Counted from the stretch's first letter, positions 12,401 through 22,604 are shown. The stretch is 64,000 nucleotides of DNA from Prosapia bicincta (GCA_036971475.1 JBAIZL010000001.1:211103075-211167074), one strand, 5' to 3'. Made by a program: numbers and translations. Notes: a model not told the origin generated them from the letters alone.

Positions 12401-15400
12401 ACTAAGTCACATAATCTCAAATATTTCAATTCCAACTTTAAAGAAGTATGCTATCTGAGATCTTAACCCTGACATTAAATTAGGGCAACCCTATCCGAGT
12501 ACTATGTTGCGAGCCCAGTTTTCATTACTGGAAAGAGGCGGTGGTTGCTTAGCGCTGTATGAATTGATTACTTACATACAGATGAGATTATGACCCCTTT
12601 ATAAATGTATAAAAAAGTAAAAAATTAATAAATACACTTTATCACTGCACTTCACTACACATATTTAAATAAATATTACATGTTATAAATCATTTTGAAG
12701 CTAAAAAAAAATCCAAATCTGAAATAGAGTAAAACTCCCAACTATCTGAATCGCAGATTATCTATATGGCTTTCAGATTTTCTGAGAAAATTTAAGACTG
12801 AAATGTACAGCAATTTCACAATAATGATTCTGTTTACATGTGCTATTAGTCTAGTGTTTGCACAGCGTAAACATTATTTGGATCCTGAGTTACCATTCCA
12901 GTGCAGTTCTGTATAGTTGACTTTCTTTCGTAGCCAGGTGCCTGACCTGCTCCAACTGTGACTATTCTCTTTGATTAATCAGTCATTGTGTCTTTGACCC
13001 GTTACTTTGGTGTTGGTGTATCTTTTTGCCATCTGTTTTGTTTGTGAGTGTTTTGTCATTCACCATGGCTTCTAAAAGAAAAAGAGTTTTCTTATCGTTA
13101 CGATATAAACCCAGTTCACTGACGGCCCTTGCTATGCGGTCCGCTATCTCATTTCCAATCACTCTTCAGTGGGCAGGAACCCACTGGAGCACAATTTTCC
13201 TTCTCAGTATTACCTAGGATCGAAGTATGCGCTGAATCTTATCCACGTATTAAGAGTACTCAAGCCTGTAGTAGAAAGTAAGGGCCTTTAGTGCGGATCT
13301 CGAATCAGTGAGAATGCAAATACTTGTTAAGGTGAAACTAGTGACTAACGCCATATTGAGGGAAAGTAGCTCAGCCTACATGCTTAGGTCCTGATCGTTC
13401 ATTCATCAAACCGTTGCATGACCTCCCTTGATGCAGATCCACTGACTCGTCTGTGTAAATTTTGTCATGATGTTGCTAGTATGTGTGGATCTTTTCCATG
13501 GTTTTCCTTTAGAGCTCGGGCGGTTCTTGCTTGGAGGCTCCATCCAGTATATCCAAGACTGCGGGATCATTCATTTCTGTAGCTGGATGATACTCAGATT
13601 AAGCAGGGATTGGCTCCTTTGAAATCACCCCTCCTGAGAACCTAAGGTAGGTCTTTAGTTCTAAAATCAAGGGACTGCTTGACTCCTTGTGCTAAACGTT
13701 CAGTGGATGATATAAGGACAGCGCTTTGATCCCTATAAACCTGTGCCATATTTTATATACAGGTCAATGGGTTTAATGGACAGTTCTACTTCCATTGCTG
13801 ATACCTGTTCCGTTTTTGGGCATCCTAGGATTTTACAGAGGGTAGCGGATTGAATCAGCTGCAGCTTCCATATATGGGTTGCAGCTGCAGATCCCCAGAC
13901 CTCACAGCCATATCTGAACTTCGATTTGATGAAAAGTTTCAGAATGAAAACCCAGGTATGGGTTGCCACTGCACTCAGTGTATTGAACCGAATGCCAGCA
14001 GTAGCTTTCCTTGAGAAAGTCCCTTGTGCACTCCAAAAATGGAACAGATTCATTTGGTCAGTTTTCTTTGTCAGAAGAGCAACAATTACTTCAGGAAAAC
14101 CAGAACAAAAAATAGGGTAATAACTAAGGACATTTAATTGATCATTTGAAATCTATTCCTCGTAAATGGTGTTGTGATTTTTCGGAATCATTAAAAATTA
14201 AAGAAAAAACAATCAACGAAGAATATGAGAAGATTGGAGTTAGGGTAGATAAGACAGCTTACATTTTCATTACAGAAGGTAAAGGGAGCAAGTTTTTGAA
14301 AGTCTGTTGAGTCTATACGAATCCCTAAATAATTTTGATATTGGTGAAATCAATAGAAAATTTTAGATTCTCTAAATATAGAGAATTCAGTAAAAACATT
14401 TTTTACAATGAACTCAGAAAATATAAATTTTCAAGTATCACGAATCCTGCAACAAATAAACTACATTTAACGTCTATTACAGCAGATAAAATAAAACTAC
14501 ACAGGAATTTCCAAATTACTTGTCTGATTTCTTTAGTTGATAGTGTTCAGACATGTATCTCCCTGTGGCACTTGTCACAACGGTGATATCCTTTCGAAAA
14601 AAATATCAAATCTGCTCTTGACAATTTTTATATAAAATTAGAACCACAACTGAATGGAATCTCTTTTGATGAGCAATATGTTATCATTTCGTTTGAAAAA
14701 TTATCACTACATTGGTTAATATACAGTGAGCTTCTATCTACATGTCCCATATACAGGATTGGGGGTATAAACCCTTAGTCAGATAATTGGAGCTCTACTG
14801 TATAGGCCAATATATTTACACAATCTATCCTATTATACTGGGTGGGAGTTGAAAAATTCTTTCAAAGAATAAAAACCATATGAGTAACATTACAACCACT
14901 GCAAATAATTTTGTTTGATGTGGTATAATTTAAAGCAGCTTGGGACACAAAGCCAAGTGGAGCCACCAAGATGCCTCCTTAATTCCCAGTTTCTGCTTTG
15001 GATTTTTCCAAACAAACTTTGCTCACAGGCCGGTTGAGTCTTTTTTCTGTTGCCAGAATCTTATCAGAAAATGTCAATCTGAAATAATATACAAAACTGT
15101 TTGGTTAGGAATAGGTGTATTTATTTTGACCAGAACTCCATTATTAATGACAGATTTATAAATAACTTAATTTTATATAGTTTGCATACAAGTACAATTT
15201 ATGAATATGTAAATACAGTAAGCCAAACCTACAGGCTATTTTTTTAATTATGTGTGATACGCTTACTGGGGTGTCTGTTTGAATGGCTTGTACTGAGTAT
15301 TGGTAAACTGGCCTCCTTTTTCTCCCAGAGATTTGCCATTGGCAGGTAAGCAGGTCTTAATTCAAAATATAAAATAAAAGCATTAGCTATGGATATTAAT

Positions 15401-18400
15401 GAATAAATAGAAAACTAAATTTCTTTCACAAAGAACAAATTGACACATTAGAAGAGGTCACTTTATGGACTGTTGATATTGGAAGGACATTACTCTTGTC
15501 TTTCTACTTTATACATAAAGTGGTCTCTTATAAAAAATATTTTTTAAATTTTTTAGCAATAACTATTGTGTGCTAACTCATTTCTGTTTCGCATAGAAAT
15601 TCTAACTGCCTTTGTTTAATTATGCCATACAAAATAAAAGAAACTAATAGACTCTGTCCATAAAAACTATATGGTCTTTGACTAAATAATCAGATAACAA
15701 TATTCCAAAAAGTTGTTGTTGAACTATCTTCAGTAGTTTTGCCATTGTTTACTTTGATTTTCAACACATAACCAGGAAACGAGTCACCAATTATATACAA
15801 TTTGATTCCGAATTTATCAGGTTTATTTTTGCAGGATCTTACCATGCTCCTTAAATCCTTATGTACCCTCATCCACAGCCAGCTTTTTATAAGGATAATT
15901 AGCTTAAATTCTGAAAGAAGTTGGATGATATAGGTCTCACTCTTTGTAACTTGTTGCAGCCAGGTTGATTGATTGAATGGAATAGTGTTACTATTATCGC
16001 ATATGTGGAAATTTGATGAAATTGCTGAAAATCTGTCTCTGGAGATCACAAAAACTGCATAAACAGTTGAAATAGTCCCATAGTCTGAATTTCTTTATAG
16101 TACTCACGTGCAATATTATAGAAAACTGGTATATCTCATGCAACTAGTGTGGTCCACTTTTCCCAGATAGTCTTTTTTTTAGAGGATTTGTTCTTAATTA
16201 CTCAATTACTGATTTAGCATAACTATTGGATTCTATTTTGAACAATACAATCAAAGATTGAGGGAATAAATATAAAAAGAATTTGATGTGTCATCCATCA
16301 TGGCTTTTATTCCACTTAGTTCCTCAAAACGGGCAAAGGTACCTGTGAGCTCCTTTTCCTCCTAGGCCCATTTTGTATTAGTACTGCGGTAGGGCTATCA
16401 GTGTACTACTACCTGGACTAATAATGGTAAGGCTATCAGCTGGTCGAAGTCGGAAGACTCCACCAAAATCTCCCCTGAATCAGAGTCTAAAATCGGGTCA
16501 TTTACATTTTCATTTAGTTCATCGATAACAGCTGTGTCGATTGAACCTAAGCCTAGATAGGTTTCACTGTCTAAAAACAACATATCTCGTTCTGAATCAC
16601 TTTCTAAAGTGTCTTTATTTATTGTAGGAACACCTTACCAATTTAGATTTTGTCGTAAAAGCGACTCTGATTGGCTTAACGTTACTATGGGATCCTGATC
16701 TATATACCGTTTTAGCAGCGAGCGATAACAAGATGGCCTGAGTTCTATAATCAGGCAAAGGCTCAAAAGTGTTAATAATTATGCTTTTCCCTTTTTAACT
16801 TGTAACTTCTTATGTACATGATATATTAATTTTATCTTTTTTTTTTGTAAACCTCATTTTCTTAATAGATGTTAATTATTATATTAAACATCTTAAAACA
16901 ACACGGAACTCACATTAAAACAACAATAATTTATTTATCCATATGGTGAAAATTTACAATTAAATAATTATAAATTTCCGCCTTATAAGATTAGTAGGTT
17001 AAAATAAACTGTTTTTTTTTTTTACAGCCGTGTAGTACGAAAGGCAATAGCTCGAGTTTACATTGTTATGCATCAAAAGCAGAAAGAAAACTTGAGAAAA
17101 CTTTTTAAGGTGAGATATCTATACTTTTTTATAACCTGATTTAAAATTTTCAATTTCTAAAACAATTGTAATAAACAAAATTTTAATTTAGTGAAATGGG
17201 TTTTATTTTTTATTCTTTAGTCATCTTGTGAAAAAATTCACTATCTTGTGCCAGTTTAACTATGCTTTACCTATTTATCCAGCTTTGACTTTAATTTTAT
17301 TTTTTAAAGAAATTGCTGAATAATTATCATTTAAAAGGTTTGACATTGCAATTGACAGACAGGACTGTCTGTATTTCATTAAAATACCATTTAAGGATAA
17401 TGATACCCTATTGGAGTCGTTCAAGGAACTCTGACTTCTATGGGTATAGTAGAAAATTTTACTTCACTAGTTACATAGCAACAAATTATTTGTCTAAAGT
17501 ACTGTAAGGAGTTTAAATAGAATAACATACATGTATTTAAACATGTTTTTTTCATGGCTATAAAAATAATTTGTTCTGTCTACAAATTAGCATCATGATA
17601 AATTATGGTGTACCATTTAACCTGTACCTGAAAAAAGGTAGATTGATTTTAAGGATTAAGCTGTAGAGAGTACAGTAATAAGAAAATTATAAACTTTAGG
17701 TTATATTCAGTCAAAGTTTGACTAACAATGAAGGAAAGTAACGTTAGATATTTTTAATTCTCTATGAAGGAAGTTACTATCTGTTTAACAAATTTCTTAT
17801 TGTACATTAAAAATATGTATTAATTTTAAAAGTTGAATGGGCCATGATTAGGATAATGCAAACACAAAATGATTTCCTAACATATAATGAAGAGTTAATT
17901 TTGTGTGTATGTATTTTGTAATCAATCTATAACCTCTATTATTATTTTACTTACTAAAGATATATACATTGGAAGAATTATCTTACTGACTATCATGGAT
18001 TATATTTCCTCGGATTTGCACTTTAGAACGTTTGTACAATCTGTTATCTACATCATTATTACTATCACATTGGCTGCATTTATTTTCTAAGTGTTGCTAA
18101 CGTTTCTAAAACATTAAAAGTTTTATAAGGTTTTTTTAACATAATTTTTTATCGTGAGTTTATGTTTGCTTTCCAAAAGATAATTTTTGATTCCCCCATA
18201 TTGTAACTTACTTTACACAAACTTACAAACCACTCAAAAAATCTCCAATCAATTGGACTGCAATGTCTGTTTGCTTTCCTATTACTCATGTAGTATTGTC
18301 ATCAAATCAGAGTGTAAAAAGGTCGTTTGGATATACTAGCTATGTAGAACCCAGAGCCAGTTCCGTCAGTGGCCCAAAGTTCACTTGTATTTAAATGGTT

Positions 18401-21400
18401 ACCTTTTTCATTCCTATAAGATAAAAAAAAGTCCAAAAAATATTTGAATCACAAACGGGTCAATATCACTATAATCTTGTTTACGCACATAATTTGATCT
18501 TATTCTTTTGCAGCTATTGGTTTGTAAAATGTACGATTTCTGATAACATACCATCATAGAAATACTGTCTTCCAGCAGTCCATTGGTTTTTCGGAATCTC
18601 TTAAATTCTCAAGCAACAGAAGGTAGTCTCTTTATAATATTTTGTTTTGCAGTTTTTCTTAATTTTACCTGCAGGGGGTTGCGGACTAACCATTCACCTA
18701 CTGAAAGGGGTTAGGCGTTCCTCGCGATATCGCAGTCTAACATACATTCTACTGGCAATACTCACTTCCAGGGACAGCTCGTCCATAGGTTCACTGGTTC
18801 AGTGAACCCCCAAGAATAATATTAAACTCCGTGAAAATAATAAACTTTGACAAAAAACTAAAGTAGTATACAATAGAAATAGTGAATTTCGGGACTAATT
18901 TAGATCGAAGCGGCCTGAACAACTTGGCTGGTTCACTTCTCGATGTGAACCCCATTCTGTTGGCATGCGAGTAGGGTTATGTGGGGGGGCCTGTTAATTT
19001 AAGTGAGAAAGGAGCTAATGACTAGAGCTAGCGCGTAGCCGAGCTCTGGCGAAGTTACCCGATGGAAGCCGTAAGCGACAGTTGAAGCAACTCCCACTTC
19101 CTTTAGCGTTGGCACGCCGTACACACGTTGGCGGTTGGTCAAGCATTGTGCTATCTGGTCCTTGAGTGTCAAGTTACGTTGTTGTAAATTGTGGTGCAGT
19201 GGTGATAAATATTTAAGATAAAATGAATAAAGTTCAGTACTTATTAATTAACAACTTTTCATCGTTAACAATAGAAGAAAAATGTTCAATAAAAGAGCTT
19301 GGAAGACCAAAGCCAGTACTAAATTTATCACAAAAAGTCAAAGGACGTGAGTATTGCCGGTCATTTAACGATAAGTTGTACGAAAGGAATTCTTGGTTTT
19401 GTGGTTGTGATAGTTTGAACAAGTTTTTTTGTTTTCCTTGTCTTTTGTTTGCGAAAGATAAAGACAATAGCTGGACGAAAACAGGAGTTGCTGATTTGGG
19501 ACATTTGTCTCAAAAAATTAAAAAACACGAACAATCTATTTCTCACGGTAATGCAGGTCTTGATCTTTCCATATTAGGACGAACAGAAATTAGGCAACAA
19601 CTAAGCGAGGCTTTCAGAGAAAACATTGAAAAGCAAAATGGTTGAGTTAGAAAAAATAGGTATGTCTTGTCAAAAGTAATTGATTGTATTAGATTTTGTA
19701 GTGAATTTGAACTAGCACTGCAAGGTCATGATGAGAAGTTAGACTCTGAAAACCCTGGAATTTTCAAGGGTTTAGTAAATTTTTCTGCTAGCCTTGATAA
19801 CATTCTGAAGGAACACCTTCAAATTGCAACTGTATTTAAGGGGACCTCTAAAGAAATACAAAATGATCTTTTAGAGTGTACGTTTTATGTTTGTCAACAA
19901 AACATACTACAGGAGATTCGTAGTGCAGACTATGTGTCCATAATTGCAGACGAGACTACTGATGTTTCAACAAAAGCCCAAATGGTTGTAGTTTTCCGTT
20001 ATGCTCTTAAGAACGGGCTTCCAGTGGAACGCTTTTGGACATTTCTCAATCCTTCAAACGCAAATGCAGAAACTCTGTCTGCTTGTATTAAAACTGTTCT
20101 AATTGATGTGATTGGTGAAAATAAGAAAAAGTTAATTTCCCAGAGTTATGATGGTGCTAATACCATGAGCTGTCAATACTCAGGTGTTCAACCACGAGTG
20201 AAAGCGGAGTACACAAATCCACACTTTGTGCACTGTTATGCGCATCAACTTAACTTATTTATGTCGAGAGCTGCAAAACAAAACAGAGAAGTAAGAATTT
20301 TGTTTGCCAACCTACAAGAGATAAACAATTTCTTCTGTCATTCCTCTCAAAGGACTGGTATTTTAGAGAAAATTGTGAAGAACAGGCTTCCTTCGCGTTC
20401 ATCTACTGGATGGAATTATAATTCCAGATTAGTTCTTATTGTTCACGAAAACCAGTGTTCAAGTTGCCACAATTAATCAGGCACAAGGTTTGAGGTTAAA
20501 GCTGTTGCAATCACAGTTTGTGTTTTGGCTCAATTTTTTCGCTAAAGTTATGCCTCACGTCCAGATTTTGTATGATTCATTTCAAAAAAGAAATATAGAT
20601 CCCGTTTGGGCAAAAGAAGCCATATCTTTGTTTAAAGGAGAAATAGTGTAGATGAAATCCAAGTAGAACGAGCAGCAGAAACCACACCTAAAAGAACTCG
20701 TTTAAATGAAAATCCACGTATAACAAGAAATATAGCAGCTAAAGAAGTATGTGACGCCATCATCATACAAACAAAAGAGAGGTTTTAATTTACAGGATAC
20801 CTTGTAACAGCAAACCTATTTGGCAATGCAAATATTGCCACATTTAAAAATAAGTTTCCAGAAAAACTATTAGAAACTACCATAGAGTCATTTCCGTTTA
20901 TTGAGAAGGACAATTTAAAAACAGAACTTCAAATTATCTACGGAAGGGAAGATTTTAAAAGTGTAAAGAAAGTTACTCACTTACTTGGATTTCTCCTTGA
21001 AAACAACTTAGCTGAGTGTTTTGGTGAAACTGTAAAATTATTAAAAGTTTTAATTACAATTCCAATGACTACAGCAGAAGCCGAACGCTGCTTTTCCTGC
21101 TTAAAAAGGGTAAAAACCTTTTTAAGAAGTACTATGGACGGAGATCGGCTCTCAGCATTGGCAATGCTGACATTAGAAAAAGAAATGACAAGAAGAATAG
21201 CAGACTTCAATGAACGAGTAATTGAAAGATTTGCAACAAAGAAGGAAAGAAGAATGGACTTTTTGTACAAAAATGTGACAACTGCAGGAGTGGGCGATTT
21301 GGGAGTATAAATTATATTTGGCTCGGCTACTTGTCTGAATTGTAGCTAATGTTTAACTTAACTTGAATTAAACTGTCGTGCCTAAAGTATGTGTCTGGGT

Positions 21401-21866
21401 TTTATTAATTTGTAGTACCAAAGTAGTTTAAAAACAATAACAATGTTAAATATTTAAATTTTTTCCAGGGAGGTCCGAGGGCCCCCGTTTTGTTTGAAAC
21501 ATGGAATATTCCCAAACCCCCGGTAATTGTGAACCCCCAGAACTTTCACTCACGAGCCGCCACTGCTCACTTCACTATTACACTTTTTATATTCACCACA
21601 TGAAGAATCTTATAGCAGCTGGTTCACACCTTAATTGTCCTTTTTTTCATATACAAACATGGTACTAAATTTTATCTAGAGTTATTAACTTTTAAAAAAA
21701 ATGTTTATTTGTTTAGGGTAAGAAATATAAGCCTTTGGACTTACGGCCAAAGAAGACAAGAGCAATGAGACGAGCTTTAACTCCTTATGAAAGCCGGCTG
21801 AAGACAAAAAAGGAATTGAGGAAAAGACAAAAGTTCCCACCAAGAAAATATGCTGTTAAAGCTTAA
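462..21866 (+). CDS. RpL35: Ribosomal protein L35 (uL29), complete, four coding exons
   Basis: This encodes large-subunit ribosomal protein uL29/eL35, which binds 25S/28S rRNA near the polypeptide exit tunnel. Coding exons are 462-464 (ATG only), 11559-11695, 17028-17109 and 21717-21866. Splice sites are GT-AG, with phase 0 after exon 1, phase 2 after exon 2 (AT joined to C gives Ile) and phase 0 after exon 3. The joined product is 123 residues, the same length as the fly protein. It begins [17 protein letters not shown], has the central [20 protein letters not shown] block and ends RKYAVKA. An ATG-only first exon behind a pyrimidine-rich leader is common in animal ribosomal-protein genes. 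The introns are 11094, 5332 and 4607 bp, very long for this gene class, and contain at least ten transposon copies or remnants. No snoRNA was recognised in them. Confidence 0.97.
1003..1427. mobile_element. Inverted-repeat MITE, copy A
   Basis: The left end (tggtaaaaatgct, then ccatacgatattttggg) is matched in inverted orientation by the right end (agcattttaacca, preceded by caaaatatcgtatgg). The arms are similar for more than 100 bases, including the ataggacgatat-type segment and a gtagggtaaa segment. It has no coding capacity. The target duplication is unclear, so the superfamily is not assigned. Confidence 0.7.
1691..2483. mobile_element. Inverted-repeat MITE, copy B
   Basis: It has the same terminal family as copy A: ggtaaaaatgcagaag with ccatacgatattttggg on the left, and the inverted ccaaaatatcgtatagtg and actgcatttcaacc on the right. 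The interior carries direct repeats of a segment containing aaccaaatctaacctgac and ggtatacagtattg (about 1911-2000 and 2110-2210). It is non-coding. Confidence 0.65.
2484..3030. repeat. Dispersed repeat remnants
   Basis: No gene is seen. The segment with tgtataaaatta and aaccaaatctatcctgac recurs twice here (about 2774-2900) and again near 9355-9460 and inside MITE copy B. The interval is therefore made of fragments of the same repeat family. Confidence 0.5.
3595..4994. mobile_element. piggyBac-type element, internally deleted, inserted in a Penelope-like element
   Basis: The termini are exact 16-bp inverted repeats, CCCATTCGCTTACAAT at 3595 and its complement ending at 4994. The left flank is TTAA (3591-3594) and the right flank TTAG (4995-4998), a one-base decay of the piggyBac target TTAA. 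The left subterminal part (3614-3675) is a GC-rich inverted motif around gacggcgatccgccgtc, conspicuous in this AT-rich DNA. Only the N-terminal part of a transposase remains. Confidence 0.85.
3938..4633 (+). pseudogene. N-terminal remnant of a piggyBac transposase
   Basis: An ATG at 3938 opens an acidic N-terminus ([32 protein letters not shown]) that stops near 4088. A further open stretch at 4202-4633 encodes a low-complexity region rich in D, E, P, R and K ([16 protein letters not shown]). piggyBac transposases begin with such acidic, disordered segments before the DDE domain, and that domain is absent here. Assignment rests mainly on the TIRs and the TTAA site. Confidence 0.6.
5411..5450 (+). 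ncRNA. Hammerhead-like motif at the 3' end of a Penelope-like element
   Basis: CTGAAGA at 5417-5423 matches the CUGANGA core exactly. It is followed by one extra A, a short hairpin GUU/GAC around GUAU, then GAAA, a 2-bp stem III and a U-C step. Stem I is weak (G-C and A-U, then a mismatch), so this copy is probably decayed. The position just after the endonuclease end is where such ribozymes are known in Penelope-like elements. Confidence 0.4.
5701..8205 (-). mobile_element. piggyBac-type transposon, near full length
   Basis: CCCTAGAGTGAACGGGC at 5701 and GCCCGTTCACTGTAGGG ending at 8205 are inverted termini flanked by exact TTAA on both sides (5697-5700, 8206-8209). A subterminal palindrome gggtctcacagaccca sits near both ends. 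The interior holds a transposase gene on the minus strand. The same family recurs at 22320-24289. Confidence 0.93.
6084..7865 (-). pseudogene. piggyBac transposase (PGBD-like), broken
   Basis: The ATG at 7865 starts [19 protein letters not shown], an acidic N-terminus. The DDE_Tnp_1_7 core follows with [29 protein letters not shown] (first Asp), [17 protein letters not shown] (second Asp) and [17 protein letters not shown] (third Asp). The protein ends in a Cys-rich finger ([18 protein letters not shown] to CSQCWKK) and stops at 6084. Lesions seen: a frameshift near 7313, a stop near 7250 where the family has Trp (REFxATDGTG), a stop near 6997 and a frameshift near 6645. About 580 codons were present originally, the normal length. 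All three acidic positions survive, but the gene cannot make a full protein. Confidence 0.9.
8206..9472. repeat. Inverted and dispersed repeats, no gene
   Basis: Around 8254-8360 is a diverged relative of the MITE A/B arm (gatggtatgcacaagaat, aaagttgggtaaaaaatt). From about 8398 to 8792 there is a foldback: tttgaccttgatgaacacg at 8469 is answered by the inverted tgttttgcaaggtcaaat near 8732, with a third partial copy at 8591-8650. Pieces near 9120-9460 repeat sequence found at 2550-2900 and 5570-5690. Confidence 0.5.
9473..10458 (+). mobile_element. CAGGGTGTCTAG-type DNA transposon, copy 3, left-truncated
   Basis: The right end (ctagacaccctg at 10447-10458) and the whole interior match the copies at 30293-31610 and 32277-33426 in reverse orientation. 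The left terminus and about 150 bases are missing. The 55-base right end is present twice in tandem (about 10345-10458), as in copy 2. A broken reading frame contains [20 protein letters not shown] and [21 protein letters not shown] would place it with hAT-like elements only tentatively. Confidence 0.8.
10459..11558. other. Intron 1 of RpL35, end part
   Basis: Nothing recognisable apart from the acceptor region of exon 2. Short open frames here look random. Confidence 0.5.
11559..11695 (+). CDS. RpL35: RpL35 coding exon 2
   Basis: It starts after the acceptor tgtttcag and ends in ...TCA AAG AT before the donor gtgaga. It encodes residues 2-46 plus two bases of codon 47, [10 protein letters not shown] through GAASKLSK, the N-terminal helical hairpin of uL29. 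Confidence 0.96.
11696..12726. other. Intron 2 of RpL35, start
   Basis: No gene, repeat family or structured RNA was recognised in this AT-rich stretch. Confidence 0.5.
12727..13096 (+). mobile_element. 5' end of a Tigger-like transposon (TIR, 5' UTR, first codons)
   Basis: It begins with a decayed terminal repeat (gagtaaaactcccaactatc) after a TA. A leader of about 335 bases follows, then ATG at 13064 reading [12 protein letters not shown], the typical start of a Tigger transposase (CENP-B-type helix-turn-helix). The frame is cut off at about 13096 by a non-LTR remnant. The leader segment gtgctattag ... cagtgcagttctgtatag (12840-12925) aligns with the reverse complement of the 135-bp satellite at 55.9-61.4 kb. 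Confidence 0.75.
13097..14062 (-). pseudogene. Non-LTR retrotransposon remnant (RT tail and RNase H)
   Basis: On the minus strand, 14053-13733 reads the end of a reverse transcriptase ([39 protein letters not shown]). Further downstream, near 13200-13110, lies VLQWVPAH followed by [13 protein letters not shown], the RNase H end typical of arthropod non-LTR elements. Stops and frameshifts are frequent and both ends are missing. It abuts the truncated Tigger transposase start. Confidence 0.8.
14100..14600 (+). other. Coding-like remnant of unknown origin
   Basis: The plus strand at 14125-14310 translates to a plausible protein-like stretch ([36 protein letters not shown]) broken by a few stops. 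14335-14586 is open for 83 codons in another frame. I do not recognise either. It may belong to another transposon, given the surroundings. Confidence 0.3.
14724..14800. mobile_element. 77-bp Tigger-type deletion derivative
   Basis: It starts TA/CAGTGAGCTTCTATCT and ends agataattggagctctactg/TA. The right end reversed is CAGTAGAGCTCCAATTATCT, a pogo/Tigger-type terminal repeat. Almost nothing remains between the ends. Confidence 0.45.
15690..16600 (-). pseudogene. piggyBac transposase remnant
   Basis: On the minus strand, 16583-16398 encodes an acidic piggyBac-type N-terminus ([16 protein letters not shown]). 16049-15690 encodes a DDE_Tnp_1_7 segment ([50 protein letters not shown]). The family from 5.7 kb is clearly different in sequence. 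Frameshifts separate the pieces, and the catalytic region around the first Asp is damaged. No TIRs were found. Confidence 0.75.
16601..17027. other. Intron 2 of RpL35, end part
   Basis: AT-rich. Ends in a strong polypyrimidine tract and acceptor before exon 3. Nothing else seen. Confidence 0.5.
17028..17109 (+). CDS. RpL35: RpL35 coding exon 3
   Basis: The acceptor follows a run of T (tttttacag) and the donor is AAG/gtgaga. It completes the split Ile codon and encodes [16 protein letters not shown] and [10 protein letters not shown], the most conserved segment of the family. Confidence 0.96.
17110..18289. other. Intron 3 of RpL35, start
   Basis: No coding region, repeat or RNA gene was recognised. 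Confidence 0.5.
18290..18440 (-). pseudogene. Short piggyBac transposase scrap
   Basis: The minus strand reads [20 protein letters not shown] followed by [10 protein letters not shown]. The ELWATDGTG block is a hallmark of piggyBac transposases (compare REFxATDGTG in the copy at 7.25 kb). Only about 40 codons are left, with stops on both sides. Confidence 0.6.
18769..21565 (+). mobile_element. hAT transposon with exact 8-bp target duplication
   Basis: The left end CAGGGACAGCTCGTCC at 18769 and the right end cgagccgccactg at 21565 are imperfect inverted repeats. Both flanks carry the identical octamer CTCACTTC (18761-18768 and 21566-21573), the hallmark 8-bp duplication of hAT insertion. The 2797-bp element lies in RpL35 intron 3, in the same orientation as the gene. 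Confidence 0.95.
19223..21310 (+). pseudogene. hAT transposase (TTF-finger / DUF4371 type), broken
   Basis: Starts at ATG 19223. An N-terminal TTF-type finger ([20 protein letters not shown]) is followed by the DUF4371/RNase H-like region with [20 protein letters not shown] (catalytic Asp) and [20 protein letters not shown], then [18 protein letters not shown]. The C-terminal hAT dimerisation domain reads [20 protein letters not shown] near 21065. Related proteins are annotated as zinc-finger MYM-type protein 1-like. Lesions: an in-frame TGA at 19643-19645, a frameshift near 20435, further stops near 20649 and 20786, and return to the first frame by 21065. Roughly 690 codons originally. Confidence 0.9.
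21717..21866 (+). CDS. RpL35: RpL35 coding exon 4 and stop
   Basis: The acceptor is tgtttag and the exon begins GGT AAG AAA TAT. It encodes 49 residues, [19 protein letters not shown] to RKYAVKA, and then TAA at 21864-21866. The basic C-terminal tail matches the family end. Confidence 0.96.
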   Translation, partial: GKKYKPLDLRPKKTRAMRRALTPYESRLKTKKELRKRQKFPPRKYAVKA

Positions 21867-22319
21867 TTCTTAATTGTAATTTTCTTCAATAACATTTTAC
21901 AATATAAAACTGGTTCATTTTGATTTATAAACCTTGATTTCTTTGTAACAGTAATGTACTTCATATAAAAGTTTTGTAAATTTCATTGCTTTAATAATTA
22001 AAACAATTATTGTACGGGTAGCAAACAGTTTTTACCAAAAACTCTAAGGTTTATTTTGTCCCACCTTTTATACAAAAGTACTTACTTATCCATTGCAGTT
22101 CACGGATGAGTTCAGACTATACTGACAAAAAATTGCTTGTGGTAAAATGATGCGCTCAGGTCATCATAGATTTGGGTATAATGAAAATTGTATTTCAAGA
22201 TAGTATTATGTCGCATACAAAACTAGATGTCTGTGCTGTCATGAAGAATATTTATCGCTTCTTGAAATTTACAGCATAAATAATATAATTTAATTTGACC
22301 TTCTGTCAGATTCTCTTAA
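21867..22319. other. RpL35 3' UTR and downstream DNA
   Basis: Contains the candidate ATTAAA signal and then unassigned AT-rich sequence up to the TTAA of a piggyBac element at 22316-22319. Confidence 0.5.
21997..22002 (+). terminator. RpL35: Candidate RpL35 polyadenylation signal ATTAAA
   Basis: ATTAAA lies 131 bases after the stop codon. No canonical AATAAA was seen between the stop and the piggyBac element at 22320, so this common variant is the best candidate. Confidence 0.4.
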
Positions 22320-22604
22320 CCCTACAGTGAACGGGCTGGGTCTGTGAGACCTAAGCGTTTCTATATTAGGTTATTTACAAAGTCAGTTGTATTGTAGATA
22401 GCTGGTTTCCTCTGTACCTTCCCAAAATAGTCCACAGATAGCGATAGTGTCATTGTTTTTGAGAACTTGACTCTTAGTCATCATTTGTCACGCGATAAAG
22501 TATAGTGTGGGTCAGTTGGACCCGGCCCGTTCACTTGAGTGACTCTTTCAACACTCACCAATTATTGTTATGTTACTTTTTTTGTTATTTACTTAACATC
22601 TGTT

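Noticed and set aside
465..21716. Intron-encoded snoRNAs, common in ribosomal-protein introns
   Set aside because: No convincing C/D boxes with flanking stems or H/ACA hairpins were found by eye. A dedicated search could still find one.
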